DNA of 64,000 bases. Origin: Macrostomum hystrix. Lineage: Eukaryota; Platyhelminthes; Macrostomidae. Positions 21,136 to 33,700 of the stretch are shown piece after piece; position 1 is the first letter of the stretch; the number at the start of each line of letters is the position of its first letter. The notes beneath the pieces were generated by a model, which was not told the DNA's origin, searched no databases, and saw nothing but the letters and a program-made list of their open reading frames with translations. Location of the stretch: assembly GCA_950097015.1 (NCBI GenBank), contig CATNEN010000001.1, positions 20,258,501-20,322,500 on the forward strand. The letters are read 5' to 3'. Made by a program: the position numbers and the translations under genes.

Positions 21136-23836
21136 CTGCAGCCTTAGCGCTTCCGTTGCGGCGTGCGGTTGAAGTCATTCCGGGGCCGGACAAGTTGGCC
21201 TTCCGCCTGAGCAGGCAGACAGCAAACACCAGCACCATAACTAGCACCCCCGTGGCTATCATCAGGCCGACGATTGCCGTCAGACTTGTCGCCTCCGAGT
21301 CACTGTCTGCGTGGGACCTGCCACCGCCAGCTCCGCTGACACCGCCGCGGCGACCGCTGCCGCCGCCGCCGCTGCCATCGCCGCCAGCGCCTCCGCTTCC
21401 ACCGCCGGAGGCGCTGACGCCCGTATCTGGCGGCCCGTCGCTCACGGACACCAGCAGGACTCGCATGGAGCTGCGCCTCGGCGAGCCAGCGTCGCTAGCC
21501 GTGACCTTCAGCGCCAGATTGCTCCGCCGACAGTCCAGCGGTCGCACCAGCAGGAGGTGGCCGAGACGCGGGTCAAGGCCGAAGCCCGCCTGCCAGCCAT
21601 CCTCGGTCATGTTGTAGCTGACGCTGCCGTTCTCAGCCTCGTCCGGATCTGTTGCAGTCAGCGCTGCCACCACCGAGTTCGTTGGCTCGCGGCAGGAAAC
21701 ATTCACTACGTTGCTGCCGCCTCCGGGAAACACGAAGCTCGGCGCGTTGTCGTTGACATCAAGCAGGCGAATAGGCACGAGCTCCCAGCGAGACTGTCGA
21801 CGCGGTCGGCCCCAGTCGTGCGCTGTGACGTTGATGTCCAGCACGGGCGTCTGCTCCCTGTCAAGCCGGTTGGTCCTGGTGAAGACGCTGCCATCGGGTC
21901 TGATTTCAAAATGCGGGCTTGGTGGTAGGATCGCATAACCGACTCGTCCGTTCTCGCCAATGTCAGCGTCTACAGCGGTCAATCTGCCAACGAATGTGCC
22001 AGCTGGCGAGTTCTCCAGCACGCTGAGGTCGTGACGCCCAGTCCACTCTGGCCAATGATCGTTGATATCGCGCACAATGAGCTCGACGCTGGCATTCGCC
22101 CAGTGCCGCCCATCAGTGGCTCGCACCTGGAATCTGTAGCGGTCGCGACTTTCTCGATCGAATCTCTGCCGGGAGCGGAGAACTCCGTCGGCCTCGCCGA
22201 TGCTGACAAGACGATCGCCGTCGGCGTCCACTGAGTAGGTGAGCTGACCCGCGTGGTCGGGGTCGCGAGCCGCCACCCGGCCGATGTGGCTGCCGGGCTC
22301 CAGCTCCTCGTCGAACTCCATGCTGTAGGCCGGCAGTTCGAACTCCGGCTGGCTGTCGTTCTCGTCCAGCACGGCGACCCGGAGCTGCTGGCTGGCGGTG
22401 CGCGACGGCCTACCGGCGTCGTAGCAGAGCACCGTGTTGATCAGCTGGCGCTCTCGCTCGCGATCCAGCTCCGCCAGCGTCACTAGCTGGTAGACGGAGA
22501 TTGTCTCCAGGCTCTGCTGAAGGTTGAGCGCCAGCTGACTGCTGTCTGTGAGGTGGCACGTGACGCGGCTGTTGTCCCCGGAGTCGCGGTCCGTGGCCAT
22601 CACGTAGCCGACGAGCTCGCCGGCGCGTCGATTTTCCATGACGGTGAGAGGCGGGTTGACGGACGCCATGCCGCCGGCCGTTGCGATGCCGTTGACCTGG
22701 ATGCTCGGCGTCTCGTCATTCTCGTCCAGCAGGCGGACTGTGATGAGAGCCTCGGCTTGCTTGGCCGGGAAGCCCTGGTCGCGAGCGATCACCGGCAGGC
22801 GAAACACTCGGTGACGTTCGTAGTCGAGTCGGGCGCCTCGGCCGACCCTCAGTTGGCCGGTGCCGGCGTCCAGATCGAAGCTCTGCAGCGCCAGGCTGTC
22901 CGTCTGGGCCTCGTTGAACCGGTAGACGATGCGACCGTTTTGACCCTCATCAGCGTCGGTTGCACGCAGCTGCGTCACCAGGTGTCCAGCCGGGGCGGCC
23001 TCGGACACGTTGAACTCCAGCTGGGTGCTGGCGGCCCACACCGGCTGGTTGTCATTCTCGTCGCGAACGCTGACGGTGAAGGTCAGGCAGCCGGTCTTGG
23101 GCGGATCGCCGGCATCGGTGGCAATCAGCACCAGCCGGTAGGAGCTGCGAGTTTCGCGGTCCAGCGGCTGCCTGAGCAGCAGGCTGACTCGGACCGGCTC
23201 CGCGGCGTCCTTAGCCGACAGTCGCCGAGGCTCAACGTCGAAAACATCGAGCGCAGCCGCGTCATCAGGTGCCGAGTCGGTGGGCGCTGCCAGGCGGAGC
23301 TCCCGCAGGCCGAATCTCGGCGAGTCGCGGTCCCGCACCAGGAACGGCAGGCTGACGCTGGTCTGGTTGACTTCGGCCAGTTCGCTGATCTCAACCTGCC
23401 TGTTAACCACTTGGAACTCCGGCTCGTGATTGTTCCGCGCCTGCAGTTCAACGCGCAGCGTCAGCAGCTGAGCCGGCCTGCCGCGGAACTGCACGTGCGC
23501 CATGACGGAGAACTCGCAGGTCGACTGGCAGGGCCGCCCGGTGGCTCGGGCGATGGTGTCGCGATCGATCTGTCGGTTGGTGGTCACAGCGCCGGTACGG
23601 GGGTCCAGGCTGACGAGGAGGCCGTTGCTGCTGTCGCTCAGCATTGCGAAGCGCTCGATGTCTCCCAGCTGACTGGCCAGCCTGTTAGCCAGGCTCACCA
23701 CCAGAGTGCCCGCCGGAGCTCCTTCGGGCAGGTCCACCGCCACATCTGGCGCCGGCGAGTCGGCTGCGTTTGTCAGCTGGCCGACAATGCACAGCAACAG
23801 CAGCAGCAGCAGCAGCAGTGAAGTGCAATGAGACAT
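21136..23836 (-). CDS. Protocadherin, large ectodomain-TM exon
   Basis: A single exon encodes 900 residues from the ATG at 23836-23834 and ends at a splice donor (gctgcag/gtgag) at 21136 in phase 1. Residues 1-24 are a leucine-rich signal peptide. Seven cadherin repeats follow; their linker motifs are DENDNQP (259), DENDET (371), DENDSQP (491), DINDHWP (590) and DVNDNAP (693). LDRE-type motifs occur in most repeats (for example LDRETRSSY, LDRERERQL, FDRESRDRY). The end of repeat 1 has a degenerate ARNNHEPEF instead of a calcium motif. A glycine-rich linker of about 30 residues precedes a membrane helix (about 850-875, AIVGLMIATGVLVMVLVFAV) and the stop-transfer LLRRK. Calcium-dependent homophilic adhesion at the cell surface is the family role. 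One uninterrupted exon for the whole ectodomain is typical of protocadherins. Nothing here identifies a vertebrate subclass. Confidence 0.92.
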
Positions 23837-24129
23837 GGCCTCGCTCAGCCAGTCTGTCTGTTCTCTGGTGGAGGCGAGTTGGGAGATGATTAATTATCAA
23901 AACCCGCAACCGACCCTCTGGTCGCGCCGGCCCCTTGTCAATCAGGCGCCTGCCAATCGCGTCTCGCCGTCTCGCCAATCATCTACTTTTCTCCTGCCTT
24001 CTCTCTCTCACCGGTGCGGAGCCACCTGTCAGTCTACTGAAGTCGTCCTGACGCTTTAGCTCTGCTCTGCTCTCCTCACAGGTTCCTAACCAACTTTCGG
24101 GTATTTCCCGGCTTCTTATTAATTCCCAA
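23837..24129. other. Upstream region of the protocadherin
   Basis: Just upstream of the start codon on the minus strand. It likely holds 5' UTR and promoter; no TATA box stands out. Confidence 0.4.
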
Positions 24130-24140
24130 TATCCCAATAA

Positions 24141-24406
24141 TGGCCGGGCATGTCATCCGCGCCGAAGCCTACTGCCCAGAGCCGCTGCAGGATGTCCTGC
24201 TGTGGACCTCGCAGGGACCGCGCAGGCGCGGCCAGGGACGTACAGCCCGCTATATTGACCGCCTTTTTGAAGACGCCCGAGCACCCAGCCAGGCGGCAGG
24301 CGTGAAGCACGTCAGAGACCTGGCACTGAAACGCGCGTTTTGACGCTCCCCCCTCTTGGCCACTTCTGTGGTCGGCGTGGAGTGTAACTATTATTATTAT
24401 TATTAT
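24141..24406 (+). mobile_element. 5'-truncated LINE insertion with 11-bp target duplication
   Basis: The direct repeat tatcccaataa (24130-24140 and 24407-24417) flanks a 266-bp insert. The insert encodes the extreme C-terminus of a non-LTR retrotransposon reverse transcriptase: GHVIRAEAYCPEPLQD, LLWTSQGPRRRGQGR and YIDRLFEDA match the 'GHV-R ... LW ... G-RRRG-R ... D' ending seen in RTE/Jockey-like elements. After a TGA at 24341-24343 there is a very short 3' UTR ending gtgtaac and an (ATT)n tail. 5' truncation plus microsatellite tail is the usual product of target-primed reverse transcription. Confidence 0.82.
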
Positions 24407-24417
24407 TATCCCAATAA

Positions 24418-24910
24418 ACTAAATTTCAAAGGCCAATTAAGAATCGAATCGTTGGTTATTTCCCTATCGATAAAGTTCCCCATAGCAGTCTTAATTGACA
24501 AGCTGAATTAGACGTAACACACTTGGAAACTTCCTAAACTGTGTCTGCAATTCCAATGGCATGTTTTAACTTTGAGTACAAGCTGAATACAAGTTTGAGT
24601 ACCAGTCAGTTAAAATGCGACTCACTTTAACTCCCATGTGGGAAATTCTAACAGCTGTCACTGCGCGACTGGGGGGAACTGAGGAAATGCTGAAAAAATG
24701 CCACAGTTGGACTAAACAGAATCCCAGCTTTGTAAAGCATTATCCCAGAGTTAATACTCGTACCAATTATCCCAAAATCTTGAATATAAAAAAGTTGAGG
24801 TCGGGCTAGAAGTTAGAATTCGAGTTACTCTAATTAGATGACTGATTTATCTAATCTAAAAAATCTTCATGCGAAAAAGTCTTTTAAGTAGAATTATAAC
24901 ACAACTTCAA
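24418..24910. other. Spacer without recognised gene
   Basis: AT-rich; nothing recognised. Confidence 0.5.
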
Positions 24911-25600
24911 ATCATAGCACGATTCGAGCTTTAACAAAACTCGAGTTGAAACAAAACGTCTTTATAAAAAAACTCGAAATATAACAAAACTCGAAAAATA
25001 ACAAAAACTCGAATAATAATAAAACTCGAATAATATCAAAACTCGAAAAATACCAAAGCTCGAAATATAACAAAACTCGAAAAATAACAAAGCTCGAAAT
25101 ATAACAAAGCTCGAAATATAACAAAACTCGAAATATAACAAAACTCGAAATATAACAAAACTCGAAGTATAACAAAACTCGAAATATAACAAAACTCGAA
25201 ATATAACAAAACTCTAAGTATAACAGAACTCAAAATATAAAAAACTAGAAATACAAGTATAACAAAACTCTAAATATAAAAAACTAGAAATATAACAAAA
25301 CTCGAAATATAAAAAACTAGAAATATAACAAAACTCGAAATATAAAAAACTAGAAATATAACAAAACTCGAAATATAAAAAACTAAAAATATAACAAAAC
25401 TAGAAATATAACAAAACTCGAAATATAACAGAGCTCGAAATATAACAAAACACGAAATACGAGTATAATTAAACTTGAAATACGAGTATAACAAAACTCT
25501 AATAATAACAAAACTCGAATAATATCAAAACTCTAAATATAACATAACTCGAAATATAAGAAAACTCGAGTTATCCGAGCGTAGCAAAACGTGGATAATA
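24911..25600. repeat. AT-rich minisatellite, 17-18 bp monomer
   Basis: Copies of actcgaaatataacaaa with aaaaata and agaaata variants. Several minus-strand frames (rich in FCYISSFVIF) stay open through the repeat and are not coding. Confidence 0.9.
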
Positions 25601-26514
25601 AAACTTAAAAAAAAGTTCTATTTATAACAAAACACGAATCCGAACAAAGTTTTACTTTGTAGCGTATTGTAATTAACAAATATAAATTATCTAATTCTCC
25701 GTTAATATTTCTATATTTTGTTAAGACTAATGAATTCTCGTATATTCGAATTGTATCGTTGAAAAGGAAAAAGAAAGATTAACAGGCAAGATTGCTCCTT
25801 AAATGACAAATAGGTAACTGAGAGGTGTCCAGTTCACTCAAGCTATCAATCAGTCCGCATCCCCTGCAATCGATACCTCTGCGGGAAGAGCGGTTGCGCA
25901 ACACACCCACCGCTTGGGATGCTCATGCAGTTGCTCAAAGCGCAATAGGGATGAATAGTTAAGATAGGAAATCTATTCCCATCTGGATTAGTAAATCCGA
26001 TCCGGAAAGTCCCGGGGTGGCTTGTCTACAGCAGATGAAGAAGAGAGACTGGGGGGTTGTAAGGAGCGACTCAGCCGAATGAATAATTAATTATCGCTGC
26101 CCGTACTGAGGAAAGGGGATTATTCTCCTCGCTGACACCCCCGGCCTCTTGTCTCTAACCCTGCCCTTCCTTCTCCCAACTGCCAAGGGGTTCTCAGCTC
26201 AGCTTGATTGAAGAGGAAAATGGTTAAGGAGGCGGCAATTCTCAATCTGTCGCCGGGTGGAGTGGGGTGGGTGGTCGGGACTCGGGAAAATTCCCCCGGG
26301 ATTGTCGAGGCAAGGAATTTGTTATAATATCTGGGAAGATGTCGGCGACTTGGCGGCGACTCAGCATAGACAAACAGACCGCGAGTGACCCGGGCCCATG
26401 GAATCTCGACTTCTCAATGAGATTGGCGTCTCAATTTGGATTTTCAGACTGCCACCAGAGAGAGTTGGAGAGTGAAGAAAAGGTCAAATAGAATTCTGTG
26501 AAGTTTCTGAAGTT
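25601..26514. other. Spacer without recognised gene
   Basis: Partly GC-rich between about 25840 and 26470, with a 74-codon open frame at 26267 that I could not connect to any protein. Confidence 0.4.
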
Positions 26515-26965
26515 CCTAGACTTTCTTTCTGCCTTTATTCATGTTGCTTATATCCCTTCCTCAAGTTTCCTGCCATTCCTGAAGTTTCCTAGCCTCCCTG
26601 AACTTTCCTACCATTCCTGAAGTTTCCTAGCTTCCCTGAACTTTTCTACCATTCCTGAAGTTTCCTAGCCTCCCTGAACTTTCCTACCATTCCTGAAGTT
26701 TCCTAGCCTCCCTGAACTTTTCTACCATTCCTGAAGTTTCCTAGCCTCCCTGAACTTTCCTACCATTCCTGAAATTTCCTAGCCTCCCTGAACTTTTCTA
26801 CCATTCCTGAAGTTTCCTAGCCTCCCTGAACTTTTCTACCATTCCTGAAGTTTCCTGGCCTCCCTGAACTTTTCTACCATTCCTGAAATTTCCTGGCCTC
26901 CCTGAAGTTTCCTACCATTGCTGAAGTTTCCTACCCTCACTGAACTTTCTCATCCTCACTGAAGT
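26515..26965. repeat. Minisatellite with dimeric 38 bp unit
   Basis: Each unit is two related 19-bp halves: cctgaagtttcctagcctc and cctgaacttttctaccatt. The dimer, not the half, is the repeating period, so this is a small higher-order repeat. Confidence 0.9.
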
Positions 26966-27499
26966 TTTCTGTTTCCTTCTAAGTTGACCATTTCTTAATC
27001 TATTAATACGTTTTAAATTACAACTTAATAGCAACTAAGAATCGAATTAATAACTGCCATGCATTGTGGCTTCGCAAATAATAAAAAATTCAATTTCAAT
27101 GCAACCGCATTGTAAATATTTACTAAGAAAATAGAATATTTTTTACTTACAAGCTTTCTGACTTAAAGGGTTTCGAATTCAGCTGATCTTTTGTTTTAAC
27201 GCTGTTTAAAACTTTTTTTCTTAGAAAGAAAACAGAAAGCTTCGCTCTGGTTTGTCTTCCAAGAACAAGAAGCTAAAATGACGGCACTATCATTTGTTAA
27301 GGGGGCTTCGATTCAGTCTGATTTTCCAATTCGTCCCATGATTGGTCAGTACCAATTTTAGACTCCGCATGCTATTGGCTGTGGGACTTCTGAAAAACAA
27401 AGGATTTCCCTGCCCCAGGGAAATGGTCAAGCGAAATGTTTTTTTTTCGGAAAATAAAAGACTTTTCTTTTAAAAAGTATGACTTCTTTGGAACTTTAT
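26966..27499. other. Spacer without recognised gene
   Basis: Contains attggctg and ttctgaaaaacaa near 27373-27400, shared with the CCAAT/E-box spacer at about 14600-14780; possibly a diverged dispersed repeat. Confidence 0.35.
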
Positions 27500-28375
27500 C
27501 TCGGAAACTAACGGTTAAAAATAACTACTAGAAACACTATTAACTATGAAGACTATCGATTAAATAAAAAAACGATTCAAGAAACTAACGATTTTGAGAA
27601 AAATTTAACGATTCAGAGACAAATGGTTCTAAAAGCTAAAGATTCGGAAACAACGATTACTGAGCTAACGATTTCAGAAACTCAAAATTTCGTACAATTT
27701 AACGGTTCTAAAACTAACGATTTCAGAAACTTCTCATAGTCTCTAAAACTAACGATTTCAGAAACTCATAATGTCGTAAAACTAACAGTGCTAAAACTAA
27801 CGATTTCAGAAACTCAAAATTTCGTACAATTTAACGGTTCTAAAACTAACGATTTCAGAAACTTCTCATAGTCTCTAAAACTAACGATTTCAGAAACTCA
27901 TATTGTCGTAAAACTAACGGTTCTAAAACTAACGATTTCAGAAACTCAAAATTTCGTACAAATTAACGGTTCTAAAACTAACGATTTCAGAAACTCATAA
28001 TGTCGTAAAACTAATGGTTCTAAAACTAACGATTTCAGAAACTCATAATGTCGTAAAACTAACGGTTCTAAAACTAACGATTTCAGAAACTCAAAATTTC
28101 GTACAATTTAACGGTTCTAAAACTAACGATTTCAGAAACTCATAATGTCGTAAAACTAACAGTGCTAAAACTAACGATTTCAGAAACTCAAAATTTCGTA
28201 CAATTTAACGGTTCTAAAACTAACGATTTCAGAAACTTCTCATAGTCTCTAAAACTAACGATTTCAGAAACTCATAATGTCGTAAAACTAACGGTTCTAA
28301 AACTAACGATTTCAGAAACTCATAGTTTCCAAAACTAACGATTTCAGGAACTTATAACTTCGTAAAATAACGACT
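27500..28375. repeat. Composite minisatellite, units of about 35 and 48-49 bp
   Basis: All units start actaacgatttcagaaact and then continue either as cataatgtcgtaaaactaac, caaaatttcgtacaatttaa or tctcatagtctctaaa. These three variants recur in similar order (for example 27740-27885 and 28130-28260), indicating duplication of multi-unit blocks. Confidence 0.9.
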
Positions 28376-30717
28376 TTAAAATAGCGTAAAAGCTCCGAAA
28401 TAAAGAATTTTTAGAAATGCTGAATTTTAAAGAAAAAAAATGATGAAATTGATTTAGCAGACAATCGGAACTCGCAATTCCAAGGCACGTGCTGTTTTAG
28501 GTGAAGCAAAACTTCATTTAAAGCAGTAATTAAATTGTTACTTTTCCGCCACAGCTTTAGACCACAACTCTCTCTCTCTGAAGGTTTCCACCTGAAGTTC
28601 ATTCGAAGCACTTCTGCTGATGCAATGGGGTGCGGGGAACGACAGAAGTCGGACTAAATCCATCCAACCTACATTATGCAGTGGGATTGTCGGGAAACAG
28701 GTGTGTGTGTGCGCGCGTGCGTTTTCGCTGTAATCAGTTCAGATGCTGAAATTTTTTAGGACTTTCTAGAATTTTATGCGCCCCACCTGCACCAACTATA
28801 AGCCTGCGAAAAATATGGGGAAGAGAGCTGTGGAGTATACAGTGCGGTATCCAAGGGGATTTTTAGTTTATAAACCGATTGCCAATCCAGGGAGGGCCTT
28901 GTGCAATATCGCTTGCCTCATAGCTTATAATACAACAGTGGCATTATAAACATGTCAGAAATGTCACACAAGATCTCCCCCAGCCCCCAATGCTGCAGTG
29001 ACAGCTTTCAGAATGTCCTATAAAGAGACTTGGCGCTTTTACGAGCGAGAGGAAGATTTGACCCGGAATTAAATCCTGTGCGCGCAGCATTGATACAAAT
29101 GCCACCGGATAGACTTTTTCTCATAAAGAATTCTTTCTATCTAGTTTGATAACACGGATAGAAAGTGATTCAAGAAAGTTTTACCCCATGTTTGCAACAA
29201 TCGTGTCTCGTACGGTAACTGGGTTCGCTTCTGCTGCGTCATAACTTTGAAAGAAAGAATGCGAAAAAAATTACTGTGCATTTTCCGCATATTAGCAATT
29301 GCCAGAATGCCTCTTACAACACTGTAACAAAACTAAAATAAATAAAGCGATAGATTAGCAAAACAAACGTCAAATATTGAATCGGTTATGAGGGTGTTAA
29401 AAATGAATAATCTTTGTATAAAAGCGCTGTTTGTTTATATATTTATTTATCTACAAACCACCAATATAGAAACAGTCTGTGAGCGTAACTATTGAAACAC
29501 TAAGTAATTCGGATTGTAAATCTATCTTTCAGCAATTCGCGTATTGTGTTATCGCGCTAGGAAAATTAAATGCTAATATTTATTGCTCCAAATTTTATTT
29601 ATTTTTTGGTGAAGCAATTTATTACCATATATGAAAAACTTTTTCCACTGGTCCAGTTAGAAGCATCGTTCACGGATAGCAGAAGTTCTTAGGTAATTTA
29701 CGGGTTATCATACGATTTGTCCGATTTTTTACAATGCAGAACTTTGATTCATTCATTGAGGAAGGTTACTTTTTTATACAAAGCAAGTCACAATTACTTT
29801 TGAATTTCTATATAAAATCTTGTTTGCACAGATAAATAATAATCACAAATACACAGCGATGCACTTTAAGAAAATATGGCCGTCTTTGTTATACATTGTT
29901 TGTTGTTATGACGACGTAGTCGCGCTATTTCAGTTTCCAAACATTTTTTCTTCAGAATTTAATTGCTTCAGTACACCATGTATACTTAACTTATAGGAAG
30001 CGTTACATGGTAAATGATGCTGTGATCTTTCAGTCTTTTTTAAGGAGATACGTAGCAGCCATTTTTGGCATCTTTGCTCGTTTATGTACATGACAACTAA
30101 AAGCTTTATTTTTGCTAAATTGATGTTATTGCTAAAGTTTATGATACAAAAAATTGGAGGGCAAGTTTTAGTCTCAATTGCAATATAGTGACTAAATTTT
30201 GCAGTAAATAAAATATTGTAGGGAACATACCTTAAATATGTTATATAAATAAAAAACATCACTGCTTTAAATAGTAAAAAACACTAAAATAATAACATTT
30301 ACTCAAGCGTTCGACTTTTTTTATTGATTTATAGAATGATTGCACTCATCTATCTAAATCTAGCAAGGCAGCATATTATAAAATGCATTGAAAATTCTAA
30401 TTAAAAATTTAAAAAAGCCTTCCTTCGTTATTAATAAAGCTCTGCATGTTCAAACAGTTATCCGAGTTTACTTTGTGCTGAACAAACCTCTAATTAGCTT
30501 TAATTATTTAGTTTGACTATATTTTATAAATACGTTTGCGAGATGACGAACCTAAAATGTCAGAATATGACTTTGTAAACAGTTTATTAAATCATATCTA
30601 GTTTTAATAGAACCCTAATTGTATCGCACATCATATTTTTACTGATAAAAATACATTTTTTATTCATTCATATTGCCTGAAAACAAAGCAACCTTTTAAT
30701 TCCAGTTTTAAGTGACC
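28376..30717. other. AT-rich upstream region of ARMC3
   Basis: About 2.3 kb with no coding signal. A short alternating purine-pyrimidine run (gtgtgtgtgcgcgcgtgcg, near 28704) is the only simple-sequence feature I note. Confidence 0.5.
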
Positions 30718-33700
30718 ATGGTTGTCCGACGTGGCAAAGGGAAGGATGACAAGTCACCTCCCGAGGATGTGGTGAGCGAAAACACAGTGAATCTGCATTA
30801 AAAGTGGCCTAAAATAGACAAATAATTTAATTACTTCTGTCTAAATTCTCCTCTTGCACAGTTCGAGCCACTCGTGCTGGAGTCGAAAACTGCTCAAACA
30901 GCCATACTCATGCTGGAGAGCCCAGAGGAGGAAGTTCAAGCCAAAGCCTGCGATGGATTGTACAGATTTGCCAACAAATGTAAATATAGAATTCGGGATT
31001 TACTGGATTTACAATTGATGGGATCTGGTATACTAAGAATCTGGGATTTACAGAATCTGGGATTCAAAGAATCTGGGATTCAAAGAATCTGGGATTCAAA
31101 GAATCTGGGATTCAAAGAATCTGGGATTCAAAGAATCTGGGATTCAAAGAATCTGGGATTCAAAGAATCTGGGATTCAAAGAATCTGGGATTCAAAGAAT
31201 CTGGGATTCAAAGAATCTGGGATTCAAAGAATCTGGGATTCAAAGAATCTGGGATTCAAAGAATCTGGGATTCAAAGAATCTGGGATTCAAAGAATCTGG
31301 GATTCAAAGAATCTGGGATTCAAAGAATCTGGGATTCAAAGAATCTGGGATTCAAAGAATCTGGGATTCAGAATGCCAACAAAATATCTACCCAAACAGG
31401 CGATGAGAACAAGAAGCTGCTGCTCGACAGTGGGGCGGTGGATGGCCTCCTTCGGCTGATGGCCTCCGAGGACAGGACAATTAAGCGGAACTCGTTGATG
31501 GCATTGGCCACCATGACTGCTCACGCTGATGTTCGCAAGTTGCTACGCAAACGACCAGAACCAGTGCCACTGCTACTGCGTCTGCTGCATCCAGAGGGTC
31601 AGTTGAATGTCGGTTTTGATGTTCCAATCGTTGACAGTTGTTAAATGAGTTTTATAGAATAGTTGCATATGTAGAAAGGTGTTAGACAGTTGGTTAGATG
31701 TTAGACAGGTAGTTAGTTAGATGTTAGACAGTTAGATGTCAGACTGGTAGTTAGATTTTAGACAGGTAGTTAGATGTTAGACAGGTAGTCAGATATTACA
31801 CAGGTTGTTAGATGTTAGACAGGTAGGCAGATGTTAGACAAGTAGTTAGATGATAGACAGATAGTTAGATGTTATACAGTTCGATGTTAGACATGTAGTT
31901 AGATGTTATACAGTTCGATGTTAGACAGTTAGAGATGTCAGACAGGTAGTTAGATGTTAGACAGGTAAGCAGATGTTAGACAGGTAGGCAGATGTTAGAC
32001 AGGTAGGCAGATGTTAGACAGGTAGACAGATGTTAGACAGGTAGGCAGATGTTAGACAGGTAGGCAGATGTTAGACAGGTAGGCAGATGTTAGACAGGTA
32101 GGCAGATGTTAGACAGGTAGGCAGATGTTAGACAGGTAGACATATGTTAGACAGGTAGACAGATGTTAGACAGGTAGGCAGATTTTACGTATACGCTCGT
32201 ACATAGTAAGCTGTCATTTTCAGAATTCACCACAACTCACGAATTCTCTACAATGGCTCTGAGCAATCTTGCTAAGGAGTTTGCCAGCATAGCAACTATT
32301 TTGGAGCACGGTGGACTCGAGCAGCTGGTCGATTGTCTGCGCGACGAGGACCCGGATGTGCAGAGAAACGCTGTTGAATGTCTGGGTCTGCTGCTTCAGG
32401 TAGAGCTTTAATTTATTTTAGTCTTAGCTTTCCAACTGTTCGCAAATTAAAAGTTCTAAAACCGATTCCAATTCAGGATTTCGAAGCGAAGGCGGCGTTA
32501 AAAGAAGCCGGTGGTCTGGAAGCGCTGCTGTCGCTGCTTCAGTCAGAGTTTCCAGCAATTCAGGAGCTGGCACTGCAGGCCTTGATCCGCGCCACGCAGG
32601 ACGGTGAGAAGCTGCACTGGATTTTTCAGGGAAAACATACGGGTGTCAGGAAAGTTTTGGGATGTCATAGAAAGTTTTGGGTGTCAGGGAAAGTAGTGGG
32701 GTGTCAGGGGAAGTACAGGGGTGTCAGGGGAAGTACAGGGGTGTCAGGGAATGTAGTGGGATGTCAGGAAAGTAGTGTAGTGTCAGTGGGTGTCAGATAA
32801 ATTAATGTGGTGTCAGAAAGTCGATTACACAGGCTGTTTAAAAAAAGTTCTTCACTGTCGTTTCACTTCAGCCGGCAACCGAGCTGGTCTCCGCGATCTG
32901 CAGGCGCTGAAGATCTTCGTGAACATGATTGGCCAGCCAGAGTATAACGACCTTCACGTTCACGCGCTTCACGTTCTTGCGAACTGCGCTGACGATATTG
33001 ACAGCCTGCTGGTGAGTTGATGGATTGGTTGGCTGGGGCTGAAAGCCTCAAACCATTCATCCACCTACCTACCCAACCTCCCATAGCAACTGAAGGAGAA
33101 TGGCGGCCTGGTTCGCTTTGTGGCCTTCATCACCGACCAGACTCCTCCAGCAGAGGAACTGGCTGCCAAGGACGCCAAGGGCAAGGCCAAGGGCAAGGGG
33201 AGCGCCAAGAAAAAGAAGGGAGAAGACGGTGAGTTCGAGTTGATGAAGACTGCCGAAAGGGATTTAGGAGATTCGGAAATCCCCTGAGAAGTACCCGAAA
33301 CACAATTTCCCCCAAAGTTTTGAGTTTGTTTAAGGGAGGGTGAGTGGCAGAGCGGTCTAACACGTTTACCTCTCGCACCAAGGTCCCTGAGCTCGATTCC
33401 GCGGCGAGGCCACATTCGTTTAGGGCGCAGCCGCGGAGAGAAGGCTTGGGGGCTTGTCGTGAAATTTACGCCCTTAAGTACTAACCTCCAAGGCACAGTG
33501 AGAGTGTAAACTGCCTGACGATGAGAAATTCAGGGCAGATGTACACACCTGTGTGAGCGTGTGCCTGCGTACGGTGCGTGTGTGCTCAGGAGTCAGGGAA
33601 ATGGTCAGAATTGCCTCCTCGCTGGTTTGGGGTCTGATGTTACCGAATGATGTGCCATTGCCGCAGCCCTCCGGCAATCATCTTTTTATCTTTATGTAAA

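Noticed and set aside
22553-23821. 422-codon plus-strand ORF
   Set aside because: It is the antisense shadow of the protocadherin exon, whose minus-strand frame has clear cadherin motifs.
30874-31644. 256-codon ORF running through ARMC3 exons 2-3
   Set aside because: The middle is a 16-bp minisatellite; splicing 30979 to 31400 gives the conserved ARMC3 sequence instead.
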